Source: Clostridia bacterium (GTDB lineage Bacteria > Bacillota > Clostridia > Oscillospirales > Acutalibacteraceae). Taken from it: a stretch of 41,859 nt of DNA. Under the pieces are notes generated by a model. The model did no database searches and was not told where the DNA came from. It worked only from the letters and a program-made list of their open reading frames with translations. The DNA lies in NCBI GenBank assembly GCA_017480115.1, contig JAFVBH010000011.1, forward strand, positions 1-41,859, given 5' to 3'. Below are positions 24,560 to 32,846 of this stretch, in pieces (positions within the stretch are counted from its first letter, which is position 1; the number at the start of each line of letters is the position of its first letter). The translations under genes were made by a program, and so were the position numbers.

Positions 24560-24578
24560 ATTTGCACCTCCAAAAAAT

Positions 24579-24606
24579 GTGGTAGTGGCGGGATAGACCC
24601 TCCCAC
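24579..24606 (-). promoter_or_regulatory. Possible L1-binding site before rplK
   Basis: GTGGGAGG-N15-ACCAC on the minus strand, 20 nt before rplK and matching the motif before rplA. A GAAAGCCC/GGGCTTTC hairpin (24607-24624) lies just upstream of it. Confidence 0.45.
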
Positions 24607-24626
24607 GAAAGCCCGGGGGCTTTCAT

Positions 24627-24648
24627 AAAAGCGGCGAACCGCGTTTTA
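24627..24648 (-). terminator. Small UUCG hairpin after nusG
   Basis: The minus strand reads AAAAC-GCGG-TTCG-CCGC-TTTTA, a short terminator-like stem with a stable tetraloop, 18 nt after the nusG stop. With no promoter visible before rplK, read-through is likely. Confidence 0.5.
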
Positions 24649-24665
24649 CCGTAAAAATCGCAGAA

Positions 24666-25223
24666 TTATTCAGGCAGCTCGACCTGATCGAGCGGCAGCT
24701 CCAGGGGCGTTTCGCGCCCCAGCATGGAAATGATCACCTTGACGACATTATTGTCTGCGTCAATATTGTCCACCGTGCCGGAGAACCCGTCAAAGGGACC
24801 GCCGATCACGGTTACAAGGTCGCCGACGTTGTAGTTGACCTCAACGGTACGCTTTTCAACGCCCAGCGCAAGCACCTCTTTTTCCGTCAGAGGCACCGGT
24901 TTGCTTTCGGGGCCGACAAAGCCCGTAACACCGCGGGTGTTGCGCACAATGTACCACGCCTCGTCCGTCATCTTGAGACCGCCGAATTTTTCATCATAAT
25001 AAACGGCGAGCTTTACAAGAACATAACCGGGGAAAATTTTTCTTTCGATTTCGCGTTTTTTATCATCCTTGATCTCCGTCACCAGCTCCGTGGGAACCTT
25101 GACGTCAAGGATCTGGTCGTGCATTTTGTGATTTTCAACGACCTTTTCGATGTTGGACGCTACTTTATTCTCATAGCCTGAATATGTGTGAACAACATAC
25201 CATTTCGCGTCTTCAAATGTCAT
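24666..25223 (-). CDS. nusG: Transcription termination/antitermination factor NusG
   Basis: 185 residues from the ATG at 25223; a GTG four codons earlier lies too close to the AGGAG site. The NGN domain has KWYVVHTYSGYENKVASNI, KIFPGYVLV, WYIVRNTRGVTGFVG; the KOW domain has GDLVTVIGGPFDGFSGTVDN. NusG binds the RNA polymerase clamp and links it to Rho or to ribosomes. It lies 57 nt after secE in the usual order. Confidence 0.97.
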   Translation of the reverse strand: MTFEDAKWYVVHTYSGYENKVASNIEKVVENHKMHDQILDVKVPTELVTEIKDDKKREIERKIFPGYVLVKLAVYYDEKFGGLKMTDEAWYIVRNTRGVTGFVGPESKPVPLTEKEVLALGVEKRTVEVNYNVGDLVTVIGGPFDGFSGTVDNIDADNNVVKVIISMLGRETPLELPLDQVELPE

Positions 25224-25280
25224 GAAAAAATGCACACTCCTTTGTCGGCAAGCGCCGGATTAGAAACAAATTCCAAGCGA

Positions 25281-25736
25281 TTATTCCGCTGCGTCGGTCG
25301 TGCCTTCCTCAGAAAGCCCTGTCAGGCTCTCAAGAAGATCGGTCAGCGCGCTGCTGTCGGAATCCTCCGCCTCGCTGTCGGGCTCGGTCGCCTCGGCATT
25401 AATATCGGCAAGGGCGGAAGATGTGCCCTTGATCGCGGCGGAAAGCCCCCAGTCCACAAGCCAAACGCCGATACCGACGATCAACGTGCAGATGATAACG
25501 ACGATCGAGCTTTTCAGCACGGTCTTGCCGTCGGGCCAGATGACCTTTTTGCAGGTTCCCCTGAAGTCCTTGAAGAAACGCTTGATCGCGTTCCACATAC
25601 GGACAAAAATGTTCGGTCTGTCAGCTTTGGGTTTGTTCCTTTTAATGCGCTCTTTTCTTTCCTTCTCAGCGGCTTTGGCGGCAGCCTTGGCGGCGGCAGC
25701 CTCTTCCTTGGAAAGATTCTTGTTGTCTTCAGCCAT
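25281..25736 (-). CDS. secE: Preprotein translocase subunit SecE with extended ends
   Basis: 151 residues; Gram-positive SecE proteins are usually near 60-80. A Lys/Ala/Glu N-terminal helix (1-45) precedes the conserved amphipathic segment FKDFRGTCKKVIWPDGKTVLKSS, and a single TM helix follows (about 76-99, VVIICTLIVGIGVWLVDWGL). About 45 acidic Ser/Glu/Asp residues then extend to the external side. SecE clamps SecY in the membrane. The position between rpmG and nusG confirms the call. Confidence 0.94.
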   Translation of the reverse strand: MAEDNKNLSKEEAAAAKAAAKAAEKERKERIKRNKPKADRPNIFVRMWNAIKRFFKDFRGTCKKVIWPDGKTVLKSSIVVIICTLIVGIGVWLVDWGLSAAIKGTSSALADINAEATEPDSEAEDSDSSALTDLLESLTGLSEEGTTDAAE

Positions 25737-25757
25737 TAAAACTTACCTCCCGAACAA

Positions 25758-25907
25758 TTATTTTGTTTCCCTATGGAGCGTATGCTTTCTGCAGAATCTG
25801 CAGTACTTGTTCATCTCCAACCTGTCAGGGGTATTCTTCTTGTCTTTCATTGTGTTGTAGTTGCGCTGCTTGCATTCCGTGCAGGCAAGAGTCACTTTTA
25901 CTCTCAT
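25758..25907 (-). CDS. rpmG: 50S ribosomal protein L33 (zinc-binding type)
   Basis: 49 residues starting [19 protein letters not shown]. It keeps both zinc CxxC pairs (CTEC and CRFC), so it is the C+ form. It ends [17 protein letters not shown] lies 7 nt before the ATG at 25907. It opens the rpmG-secE-nusG operon. Confidence 0.95.
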   Translation of the reverse strand: MRVKVTLACTECKQRNYNTMKDKKNTPDRLEMNKYCRFCRKHTLHRETK

Positions 25908-25985
25908 AACGGCACCTCCATTAATTAGTTAGCCTCCCTCTTTTTTCAGGGCACAAAAAATAAACCCTCTGAAAGAGGTAGAGAC

Positions 25986-26014
25986 ATGATACCATTAAAA
26001 TCACGGGTTGTCAA
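25986..26014 (-). promoter_or_regulatory. Promoter of rpmG-secE-nusG
   Basis: On the minus strand, TTGACA (26009-26014), a 17-nt spacer and TATCAT (25986-25991). The leader has a short CCTC-TTTCA-GAGG stem followed by a T-rich tract that may attenuate. Confidence 0.78.
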
Positions 26015-26029
26015 GGGGTTTATTGAAGA

Positions 26030-26305
26030 AAATTCTGATTTATCGCTTTGCGATAAATCAGAATTTAATGAATAATGAACGGTGAATGATGAATGATTTC
26101 GGTGCGGTTGCAAGCAACCGCCATTATAGATGATAATAAGTAAAACGAATCTCATTGTGTTTGTTTCTGATAAAACCCTAATAAATACGCGCAATGTTTG
26201 CTTTGTTTTTCTATGATCGGGTACGGGCGAAGCCCGTCCGCAATTATTCATTTTTCATCATTCATTTTTCATTTCTGATTTATCGGCGTTGCCGATAAAT
26301 CAGAA
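26030..26305. repeat. Compound inverted repeat bounded by TCTGATTTATCG palindromes
   Basis: Palindrome AAATTCTGATTTATCGC-TTT-GCGATAAATCAGAATTT is at 26030-26066. After it come AATGAATAATGAACGG-type words, a GCGGTTGC-AA-GCAACCGC hairpin (26104-26121), about 100 nt of unremarkable AT-rich sequence, ACGGGC-GAA-GCCCGT (26223-26237), the complementary tract ATTCATTTTTCATCATTCATT, and palindrome TTCTGATTTATCGGC-GTT-GCCGATAAATCAGAA (26273-26305). This organisation resembles a non-coding mobile unit. No gene is seen between 25908 and 26460. Confidence 0.8.
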
Positions 26306-26384
26306 TTTATACTCATCACAATCCGAATATTTGTCGATATATACAAATTGCACAGTAAAAATCTCAAATTTTCAAAAATTTTAA

Positions 26385-26413
26385 TTGACTATTACAGCAT
26401 TATCCAGTATAAT
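26385..26413 (+). promoter_or_regulatory. Promoter of the first GPH transporter gene
   Basis: TTGACT (26385-26390), a 17-nt spacer and TATAAT (26408-26413), 48 nt before the ATG. Confidence 0.82.
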
Positions 26414-26460
26414 GGCACTGTTAAGCTCCAAAATCCGGTTAAAAAAGGAGAAAAAACAAA

Positions 26461-28308
26461 ATGAGTAACAGCAAACCGCGCAATGCGCTCAATGTCAGGA
26501 CCTATAGCAAAGGCGAACTCGCCGGCTATTTGGTCGGTCTGTCGGGGCAAAATATTATTTACAATATTATTGCTACCGGTCTCGCATTCTATTTCCAAAG
26601 CGTTATTTTCATTCCCGCCATCGCCTGCTCCCTGATCTTCGCGCTGGCGCGTGTATGGGACGCGATCAACGACCCGATGATGGGGTCCATCGTCGACAAG
26701 ACCCGTACCAAATGGGGTAAATGCAAACCGTATCTGTTGTTCGTCCCCGCCGCTGTCTGCCTGACCACAATTCTGCCGTTTGTCAACAGCATGTACGCGT
26801 GGCCGAATGATATGCATGAGGTAGAGCTGCAGGACGTGAGCGCGTACACCGCGTTCAGTGCGGACAGCTTTTCCGCCTATGAAACGCTGACCTATGACGA
26901 CGCAGAATACGTCGTAGTCTCCGCCGCTGATACCTGGGAACTGAGCCAGGACAGCGAGGGGAACAAAATTCCCACCAAGGTCATGATCTATCAGGCTGAA
27001 AACGGCGGTTATACCGCGGTTGCGGACGCTGCGCTGCGCAGCACCCTGCTGGAGGAATTCCAGAATGAGTACGGCTTTACAAAAGCCAGCGGCGGTAAAG
27101 GCGCCATGATTATTGCGTGGGCTGCTTTCTCCTACGTCCTGTGGGGCATGACGTATACGATCGGCGACATTCCGCTGTGGGGCGTCACCTCTCTGATGAC
27201 GGAGGATCAGAACGACCGCGCGAAAGCGCTTTCGCTGGCGCGTATCTTTGCGAATGTCGGCGCCATCGGCATGATGTTTACGTTTATCGCGCCCAACTTT
27301 AACGGCATCTTTATAAAACAGGGAATGGACGAAGCCCACGCCCTGCGCGCGTCTTACATTCTGACAGCAGTTATTCTGACCGTTGTTGCTTCGCTTATGT
27401 TTGAAGTTGCGGGTCTTTCCGTGAAAGAAAAGGTATCGCAAAGCAAGGAAACCTATACTATTAAAGATAATTTCCGCATCATGGCGCGCAACAAACCCTT
27501 CCGTCAGATTTTGATCTCCGGCGTATTGCGCAGCCCCATTCAGCTGCTCAGCATTGTCGCTATGACGCTGGTCATGTATTACTTCTTCAATAACAATCTG
27601 GACGCCACCTTAAAGACGGCGGACGGCGGCTTTAACATCGCCATTATCCTGAAAGTTTTGATCATGGTGATCGGCATCTTCGGCGGCATGATCGGCGTTT
27701 CCGCCATGGTGCCTGCGCTGGCAAGAGGCTTTGAAAAGAAAAAACTGTACAACTTCTTCTCGCTGGTTGGCGCGATCCCCTTCGCCCTGCTCTTTATTTG
27801 CTTTAAAATCTCCGGCGGCGATATTCTCGGCTGGGGCTGGATCGTCGTCATGGGCATTCTGTTCTTTATGGCGTCGGCGTCTATGGGTGCACTGAATGTT
27901 TTGCAGAGCGTCATGATTGCGGACTGCGTGGACTATGAGGAATATACCAACGGCGTACGGACCGACGGCGTGTTCTTCTCCGGACAGAGCTTTATCACAA
28001 AACTGTCCGCCGGTATCGCCTCGCTGATCAGCGGCGCGGTCTATGCCATCGTCGGTTTCTCCGATAAAAATATTGCGTTGCTGAACAACGCGCTTCTGAG
28101 CGGCGCGGACTTTAAGACCTATGGCGACGGAAAATTTGCAGCCGCAATGTTCTTCCTGGTCTCAATTCCCCCCGCGATCGGCATGGTGCTTTCCGCAATT
28201 CCCACTTTGAAATACGCGCTGACCGATAAAGAACATACAAAAATTCTCGAAGCGCTCAATGAAAGACGTGAAAGCGCCAGACAGGAAAGCGAAACGGTTG
28301 CGGAATAA
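26461..28308 (+). CDS. GPH-family sugar:cation symporter with external insertion
   Basis: 615 residues, against about 450-500 for MelB/GPH relatives. The N-terminal signature is ARVWDAINDPMMGSIVDKTRTKWGKCKPY (loop 2-3). Twelve TM helices are expected. The extra length is an approximately 95-residue soluble, acidic insertion (about 113-212) between TM3 and TM4, on the outer side by MelB topology. The second GPH protein at 35075 lacks it. Substrates are probably glycosides; MelB family members use Na+ or H+. RBS AAGGAG precedes the ATG at 26461. Confidence 0.9.
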   Translation: MSNSKPRNALNVRTYSKGELAGYLVGLSGQNIIYNIIATGLAFYFQSVIFIPAIACSLIFALARVWDAINDPMMGSIVDKTRTKWGKCKPYLLFVPAAVCLTTILPFVNSMYAWPNDMHEVELQDVSAYTAFSADSFSAYETLTYDDAEYVVVSAADTWELSQDSEGNKIPTKVMIYQAENGGYTAVADAALRSTLLEEFQNEYGFTKASGGKGAMIIAWAAFSYVLWGMTYTIGDIPLWGVTSLMTEDQNDRAKALSLARIFANVGAIGMMFTFIAPNFNGIFIKQGMDEAHALRASYILTAVILTVVASLMFEVAGLSVKEKVSQSKETYTIKDNFRIMARNKPFRQILISGVLRSPIQLLSIVAMTLVMYYFFNNNLDATLKTADGGFNIAIILKVLIMVIGIFGGMIGVSAMVPALARGFEKKKLYNFFSLVGAIPFALLFICFKISGGDILGWGWIVVMGILFFMASASMGALNVLQSVMIADCVDYEEYTNGVRTDGVFFSGQSFITKLSAGIASLISGAVYAIVGFSDKNIALLNNALLSGADFKTYGDGKFAAAMFFLVSIPPAIGMVLSAIPTLKYALTDKEHTKILEALNERRESARQESETVAE

Positions 28309-28340
28309 GCGCAAGCTGCCGTAATAAAACATAAGAAATA

Positions 28341-28379
28341 CAAGGCGGTACGAGCATTTCAGATGTTTGTACCGCCTTG
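28341..28379 (+). terminator. Hairpin after the first GPH gene, terminator-like
   Basis: 11-bp perfect stem CAAGGCGGTAC / GTACCGCCTTG, 32 nt after the stop. There is no U-run, so it may protect the 3' end rather than terminate. Confidence 0.5.
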
Positions 28380-28423
28380 CTCATTGCATTTATAAAAAGC
28401 AAGCCATCGCTTTGTTCTTATAA

Positions 28424-28648
28424 AAATTCTGATTTATCGGGCAGTTAGGCACACGCGCTTGTAGGGACGGCCATTGGCCGTCCGTCGGGTTACGCGCAAA
28501 ATCAACGGATGCCCAATGGGCATCCCTACAAGATTGTGAGCCCATCTTTTTGCAAATCCAAGCCGCGAAGCGGCTTCCGAAACTCCTCTCTTCTCTCTCC
28601 TAACTCCTCACTTGATTTAGCGGGCGTCAGCCCGATAAATCAGAATTT
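28424..28648. repeat. Nested inverted repeat: TCTGATTTATCGGGC arms around a REP-like pair
   Basis: The outer 19-nt arms (28424-28442 and 28630-28648) are perfect complements. Inside, CTTGTAGGGA-CGGCCATTGGCCG-TCCGT (about 28459-28485) faces ACGGA-TGCCCAATGGGCA-TCCCTACAAG (about 28505-28532). Then come CAAATCCAAGCC, the hairpin CCGCGAAGCGG and TTCCGAAACTCC. The CTTGTAG word is the point where IS110 sits in the other copies. No gene is present. Confidence 0.85.
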
Positions 28649-28660
28649 ATACAAATATGA

Positions 28661-28689
28661 TTGAAATTTCCTTGCGAATAGGGTAGAAT
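28661..28689 (+). promoter_or_regulatory. Promoter of the 28723-34900 operon
   Basis: TTGAAA (28661-28666), a 17-nt spacer and TAGAAT (28684-28689), 33 nt before the ATG at 28723. Confidence 0.72.
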
Positions 28690-28722
28690 AATATATATTA
28701 TTCTCATATGGAAGGTCATATT

Positions 28723-29688
28723 ATGAATTATACAGATAATGAATGCCCGGTCTGCCACCGAAAGTTTACAGACGATGACGACGTGGTCGTCTGTCCCGAC
28801 TGCGGCACGCCGCACCACAGAGACTGTTGGAACACCCTGCAGCATTGCGCCAACGCGCAGTTGCACGGCAGCGATTTCGCTTACGTCAATCCCATAACGC
28901 CAAGGGAACGGTATACAGACAACGCGGACGCCGCAGAACCCCGTATTCGCATACGCGCGGTCAGATGCCCCCAATGCGGGGGCATGAATACCCGCGGCTC
29001 CGACCGCTGCGAGCATTGCGGCGCCAATCTGGAAAATGATCCTCGCCGTGTCGCGCCGGGGATCGGCGCGCTGAATACCGACATCATCCCGCCCAACGTG
29101 GTGATCGACGGGATCCCAGCCGATGAGGAAGCGGCGTATATCGGCATGGGCAGCACCGGATATATTTACAGATTCCTTGCCATGGATCGTCGGCAAACCA
29201 AAATGAGCTGGAACTGGGGCGGTGCGATTTTCGGTCCCCTGTGGCTGTTCTACCGAAAAATGTACAAGACCGGACTGCTCTATATCGTTTTGAGCCTGCT
29301 GGTGGCAGTCGCATGTATTCCGCAGGGATTCGGCGACTTTATCCGCAGCTTTGCCGCGCTTTACGCGCAGGCGCCCGACTACTACACCCTTATGGCGTTT
29401 ATTCAGGATCATATGCCCGCGATCAACTACTGGCAGTACTATTTATTTACGGGCTTCAGCTTTGCGGTCAGGATTCTGCTTGCCTTTTTCGGCGACTATC
29501 TGTACCGCCGCAAGGTCAGCAGTTCCATTTTGAATATTCGCACGCAAGCGTCCAATATGGAACAATACATGTATCTTCTGCGCAGAAAAGGCGGCACAAG
29601 CGTGCTGATGCCGTTCCTTTTCCTGCTCTACTACGTCTATATTCAAACTGCCGTCATAACGGGTATTGCATTACTGTTAGGGCGGTAA
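28723..29688 (+). CDS. Membrane protein with prokaryotic RING-like zinc domain, zinc ribbon and DUF2628
   Basis: 321 residues from the ATG at 28723 (GAAGG 7 nt upstream). The N-terminal CPVCHRKFTDDDDVVVCPDC with GTPHHRDCW forms a Cys/His set like the prokaryotic RING finger (about 7-42). A second ribbon has CPQCGG...CEHCGANL (about 84-104). After a linker, a DUF2628-type membrane part begins (NWGGAIFGPLWLFYRKMYK) with about four TM helices and a last pair near 285-320. The function is unknown; ligase activity should not be assumed. It is the first gene of the operon, 25 nt before galU. Confidence 0.82.
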   Translation: MNYTDNECPVCHRKFTDDDDVVVCPDCGTPHHRDCWNTLQHCANAQLHGSDFAYVNPITPRERYTDNADAAEPRIRIRAVRCPQCGGMNTRGSDRCEHCGANLENDPRRVAPGIGALNTDIIPPNVVIDGIPADEEAAYIGMGSTGYIYRFLAMDRRQTKMSWNWGGAIFGPLWLFYRKMYKTGLLYIVLSLLVAVACIPQGFGDFIRSFAALYAQAPDYYTLMAFIQDHMPAINYWQYYLFTGFSFAVRILLAFFGDYLYRRKVSSSILNIRTQASNMEQYMYLLRRKGGTSVLMPFLFLLYYVYIQTAVITGIALLLGR

Positions 29689-29713
29689 GATACGGAATCG
29701 GGAGGAATCAGGT

Positions 29714-30589
29714 ATGAAAATTACAAAAGCGGTGATCCTTGCGGCGGGGTTGGGTACCCGTGTACTGCCCGCCTCAAAGGCGATCCCCAAGGAAATGCTG
29801 AATATCGTGGATAAGCCCGCGATCCAGTATTTAGTTGAAGAGGCCGCAGCCGCCGGTATTACGGATATTCTCATTATCACCAACCGCGGCAAGCAGGTCA
29901 TTGAGGATCACTTCGACTATGCATACGAGCTGGAGGACAATCTCAAGGGCAATCCGGACAAGAAAGAGTTGTACGATTCCGTGCATAGCATCGCTGATCT
30001 GGCGAACCTGTATTACATACGGCAAAAGGAGACCAAGGGCACCGCGCACGCGCTGCTGAAGGCGGAATCCTTTGTAGGCGGCGAGCCCTTCGCCCTGATC
30101 TTCGGCGACGACGTGATCATCAGCGAGGATCCCGTCACCGCGCAGCTGATCCGCGCCTATGAAAAATACGGCAAATGCACCGTGGGCGTCAACGAATGCC
30201 CCCGGGAGGACATTGGCAAATACTGCTCGCTGGCGGTTTCGCCCCTGGAGGAACGGATCATGAACGTCCACGGGCTGATCGAAAAGCCCAAGGACGACGA
30301 GATCATGTCCCTGTATGCCATTTTGGGCAGATACGTGCTGAATGCCGATATTTTCGACTATATCCGCAACACGCCGCCCAACGCCCGCACCGGCGAGGTG
30401 TTCATCACCGACGCGCTGGATACCATGGCGAAGGACGGCAAGCTGACTGCGGTGGACTTCATCGGCGACCGCTACGATATGGGCAATAAGCTGGGCATCA
30501 TGCAGGCGAACTGTGCGCTTGCCCTCCGCCACCCCGAGATCGGCGCGCAGTTCGCCGCGTATCTCAAACAGCTGGTCAAGGAAATTTAA
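29714..30589 (+). CDS. galU: UTP-glucose-1-phosphate uridylyltransferase
   Basis: 291 residues, standard length. Nucleotidyltransferase signature VILAAGLGTRVLPASKAIPKEML at 7-29, with metal/nucleotide-binding FGDDVI, IEKP and GRYVL. It makes UDP-glucose for glycolipids, capsules or teichoic acid sugars and for the Leloir pathway, which could handle galactose from the GH27 enzyme. RBS GGGAGG. Confidence 0.95.
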   Translation: MKITKAVILAAGLGTRVLPASKAIPKEMLNIVDKPAIQYLVEEAAAAGITDILIITNRGKQVIEDHFDYAYELEDNLKGNPDKKELYDSVHSIADLANLYYIRQKETKGTAHALLKAESFVGGEPFALIFGDDVIISEDPVTAQLIRAYEKYGKCTVGVNECPREDIGKYCSLAVSPLEERIMNVHGLIEKPKDDEIMSLYAILGRYVLNADIFDYIRNTPPNARTGEVFITDALDTMAKDGKLTAVDFIGDRYDMGNKLGIMQANCALALRHPEIGAQFAAYLKQLVKEI

Positions 30590-30610
30590 CAACATCAAAG
30601 GACGTATCCC

Positions 30611-31465
30611 ATGAAACTGAAATACCTCGGAACCGCCGCCGCGGAAGGCATTCCCGGCATATTCTGCAACTGTCCCGTATGCAAACAGACCCGCGCGCTG
30701 GGCGGGAAAAACTACCGTTCCCGGGCGCAGGCGTTGATTAACGACGATCTGCTGCTGGACTTCGGACCGGACAGCTACTGGCACGCTTGCCGCTTTGACG
30801 TCGATTTGACAAAGATTCGCACCCTGCTGGTGACCCATGCCCACGAGGATCACTATACGCCCGCGGAGCTTGCCTACCGGGAAAACGGCTTCGGCTATCT
30901 GAACGGGGATTTCAATGACGACGACAGCGATTATCCGCATTTAAACGTCTATCTTTCCGGCAATTCCTTCGCCTATGCGCCCGTTCATTTTTACGAAACG
31001 CAAATACAAAAAAAGGCGCCGGTGGATTTCCATACAGTCGCGGCGTTTGTTCCTTTCACTGCGGGACAGTATACGATCACGCCGCTGGCGGCAAACCACG
31101 CGCCCGGTTTTGAGGCGCTCATTTACAGCATTTCCGACGGCAAAAGTACGCTGCTTTACGCCCATGACACGGGGATTTTCCCTGCGGAGACCATGGACTA
31201 TCTGCAAGCAACGCGTCCGGTCTTTGATTTTATTTCCCTCGACTGCACGGGCATGGTCGGCTCCTGCGGGTCACATCACATGAATATCCGCGCCAACGCC
31301 GTCATGAAGCAAAAGCTGACGGCGATCGGCTGCGCGCATGAAAAAACCGTTTGGTGCTGCAATCATTTTTCCCACAACGGCAGGCGCACCTATGATACGT
31401 TTGTCCCCGTCGCCGCCGAACATGGTTTTGTCGTCTCCTATGACGGCATGGAAGCGGAGTTCTGA
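30611..31465 (+). CDS. Metallo-beta-lactamase fold hydrolase (PhnP-like)
   Basis: 284 residues. The start MKLKYLGTAAAEGIPGIFCNCPVC with a Cys pair matches PhnP-type enzymes. The metal motif THAHEDHY (about 76-83) is followed by further ligands in AANHAPG, YAHDTG and SHHMN. PhnP acts on cyclic phosphodiesters; relatives include phosphodiesterases of other kinds, so the substrate is open. It lies 21 nt after galU and 2 nt before the next gene. Confidence 0.85.
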   Translation: MKLKYLGTAAAEGIPGIFCNCPVCKQTRALGGKNYRSRAQALINDDLLLDFGPDSYWHACRFDVDLTKIRTLLVTHAHEDHYTPAELAYRENGFGYLNGDFNDDDSDYPHLNVYLSGNSFAYAPVHFYETQIQKKAPVDFHTVAAFVPFTAGQYTITPLAANHAPGFEALIYSISDGKSTLLYAHDTGIFPAETMDYLQATRPVFDFISLDCTGMVGSCGSHHMNIRANAVMKQKLTAIGCAHEKTVWCCNHFSHNGRRTYDTFVPVAAEHGFVVSYDGMEAEF

Positions 31466-31467
31466 TC

Positions 31468-32832
31468 ATGTCCTTATCGAAAAACGACGATATTACGTTA
31501 ACGATCGACGGCTTCACCTCCGAGGGCAGCGGCGTGGGGCATTACGAGGGCATGGCGGTCTTTGTCGCGGGCGCGGCAAAGGGCGATACCGTTCAGTGTC
31601 ATATCATCAAAGCAAAAAAGAACTATGCCATCGGCAAGATCACAAAAATTTTGACACCCTCCGCCGACAGGATCGCGCCCGACTGCCCGGCGTTTCCCCG
31701 CTGCGGCGGCTGCGTCTACCGGCATATTTCTTATGTCGCGGAAAAGGAACTGAAACAACAGCGGGTGGACGATTGTTTCCGGCGGATCGGGCATCTGGAT
31801 ATTTCAACGGCGCCCATCATCGGCGGCGAGCGGGAGCGTTACCGCAATAAGGCGCAATATCCCGTGCGCATCGAACGCGGGAGGCTGTGCATCGGTTTTT
31901 ATGCGGGCAAAACGCACAACGTCGCCGACTGCGCCGACTGCCGATTGCAGCCGCCGGAATTTGCGGAGATTCTGCAAATTTTTCGGGACTTTATCACTAA
32001 AAACAGCATCAGCGTCTACAACGAGACGACGGGCAAGGGGCTGCTGCGGCATATCTATATCAGGAAAGCCTTTGCCACCGGCGAGCTGATGGTCACCGCC
32101 GTGCTGAACGGCGAGAAACTGCCCTTTGCCGACGCGCTTGTCGCGGCGCTGACTGCCGCGCTACCCGCAATCAAAAGCATCTACATTAATATCAATAAGG
32201 AAAACAGCAATGTTGTGCTGGGCGAGACCTGCGCGCTGCTGTACGGCAAAACATTTATTGAGGATATTCTCTGCGGCTTGCGGATTCGGCTGGGGCCGCT
32301 GTCCTTTTATCAGGTCAACCACGACAACGCGGAAAAATTATACGCGCTGGCGGCGAAGTTTGCCGGTCTGACCGGCGCGGAAACGCTGCTCGATCTCTAC
32401 TGCGGCGCGGGCGCCATCGGGCTGTCCATGGCGCATCGGGTCAAGAAGCTGATCGGCGTGGAGATCGTCCCCGAAGCGATCAAAAACGCCGAGGAAAACG
32501 CGCGGATCAACCATATTGCGAACGCGGAATTTATCTGCGGCGACGCGGAAACCGCCGCTGCCCAACTGCTGGCGCGGGAGACGCGCCCCGACGTGGTGGT
32601 CGTCGATCCGCCCCGCAAGGGCTGCGGGGAGACTCTGCCCGCCACGATCGCTTCCATGGCGCCGAAAAAAATCGTCTATATCTCCTGCGACCCGGCGACC
32701 CTTGCGCGGGACTGCGCGACGTTTGCCGCCCTCGGCTGGCAGGTTCAAAAAGCCCGCCCCGTGGACATGTTCCCCGCCACCGCGCATTGTGAATGCGTCG
32801 CGCTGCTGACGCGGGATTCCGATATTCAGTAA
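31468..32832 (+). CDS. 23S rRNA (uracil-5-)-methyltransferase, RlmD/RumA family
   Basis: 454 residues. An N-terminal TRAM domain (about 1-60) is followed by a [4Fe-4S] cluster motif CPAFPRCGGC (about 72-81) with the fourth Cys near 155 (CADC). The Rossmann SAM domain has FYQVNHDNAEKLY, LLDLYCGAGAIGLSMA, DPPRKG, and the catalytic Cys in YISCDPATLARD. It makes m5U in 23S rRNA (position 1939 or 747 by E. coli numbering). The ATG is 2 nt after the previous stop. Confidence 0.93.
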   Translation: MSLSKNDDITLTIDGFTSEGSGVGHYEGMAVFVAGAAKGDTVQCHIIKAKKNYAIGKITKILTPSADRIAPDCPAFPRCGGCVYRHISYVAEKELKQQRVDDCFRRIGHLDISTAPIIGGERERYRNKAQYPVRIERGRLCIGFYAGKTHNVADCADCRLQPPEFAEILQIFRDFITKNSISVYNETTGKGLLRHIYIRKAFATGELMVTAVLNGEKLPFADALVAALTAALPAIKSIYININKENSNVVLGETCALLYGKTFIEDILCGLRIRLGPLSFYQVNHDNAEKLYALAAKFAGLTGAETLLDLYCGAGAIGLSMAHRVKKLIGVEIVPEAIKNAEENARINHIANAEFICGDAETAAAQLLARETRPDVVVVDPPRKGCGETLPATIASMAPKKIVYISCDPATLARDCATFAALGWQVQKARPVDMFPATAHCECVALLTRDSDIQ

Positions 32833-32846
32833 GGAGAGGTTACCCT

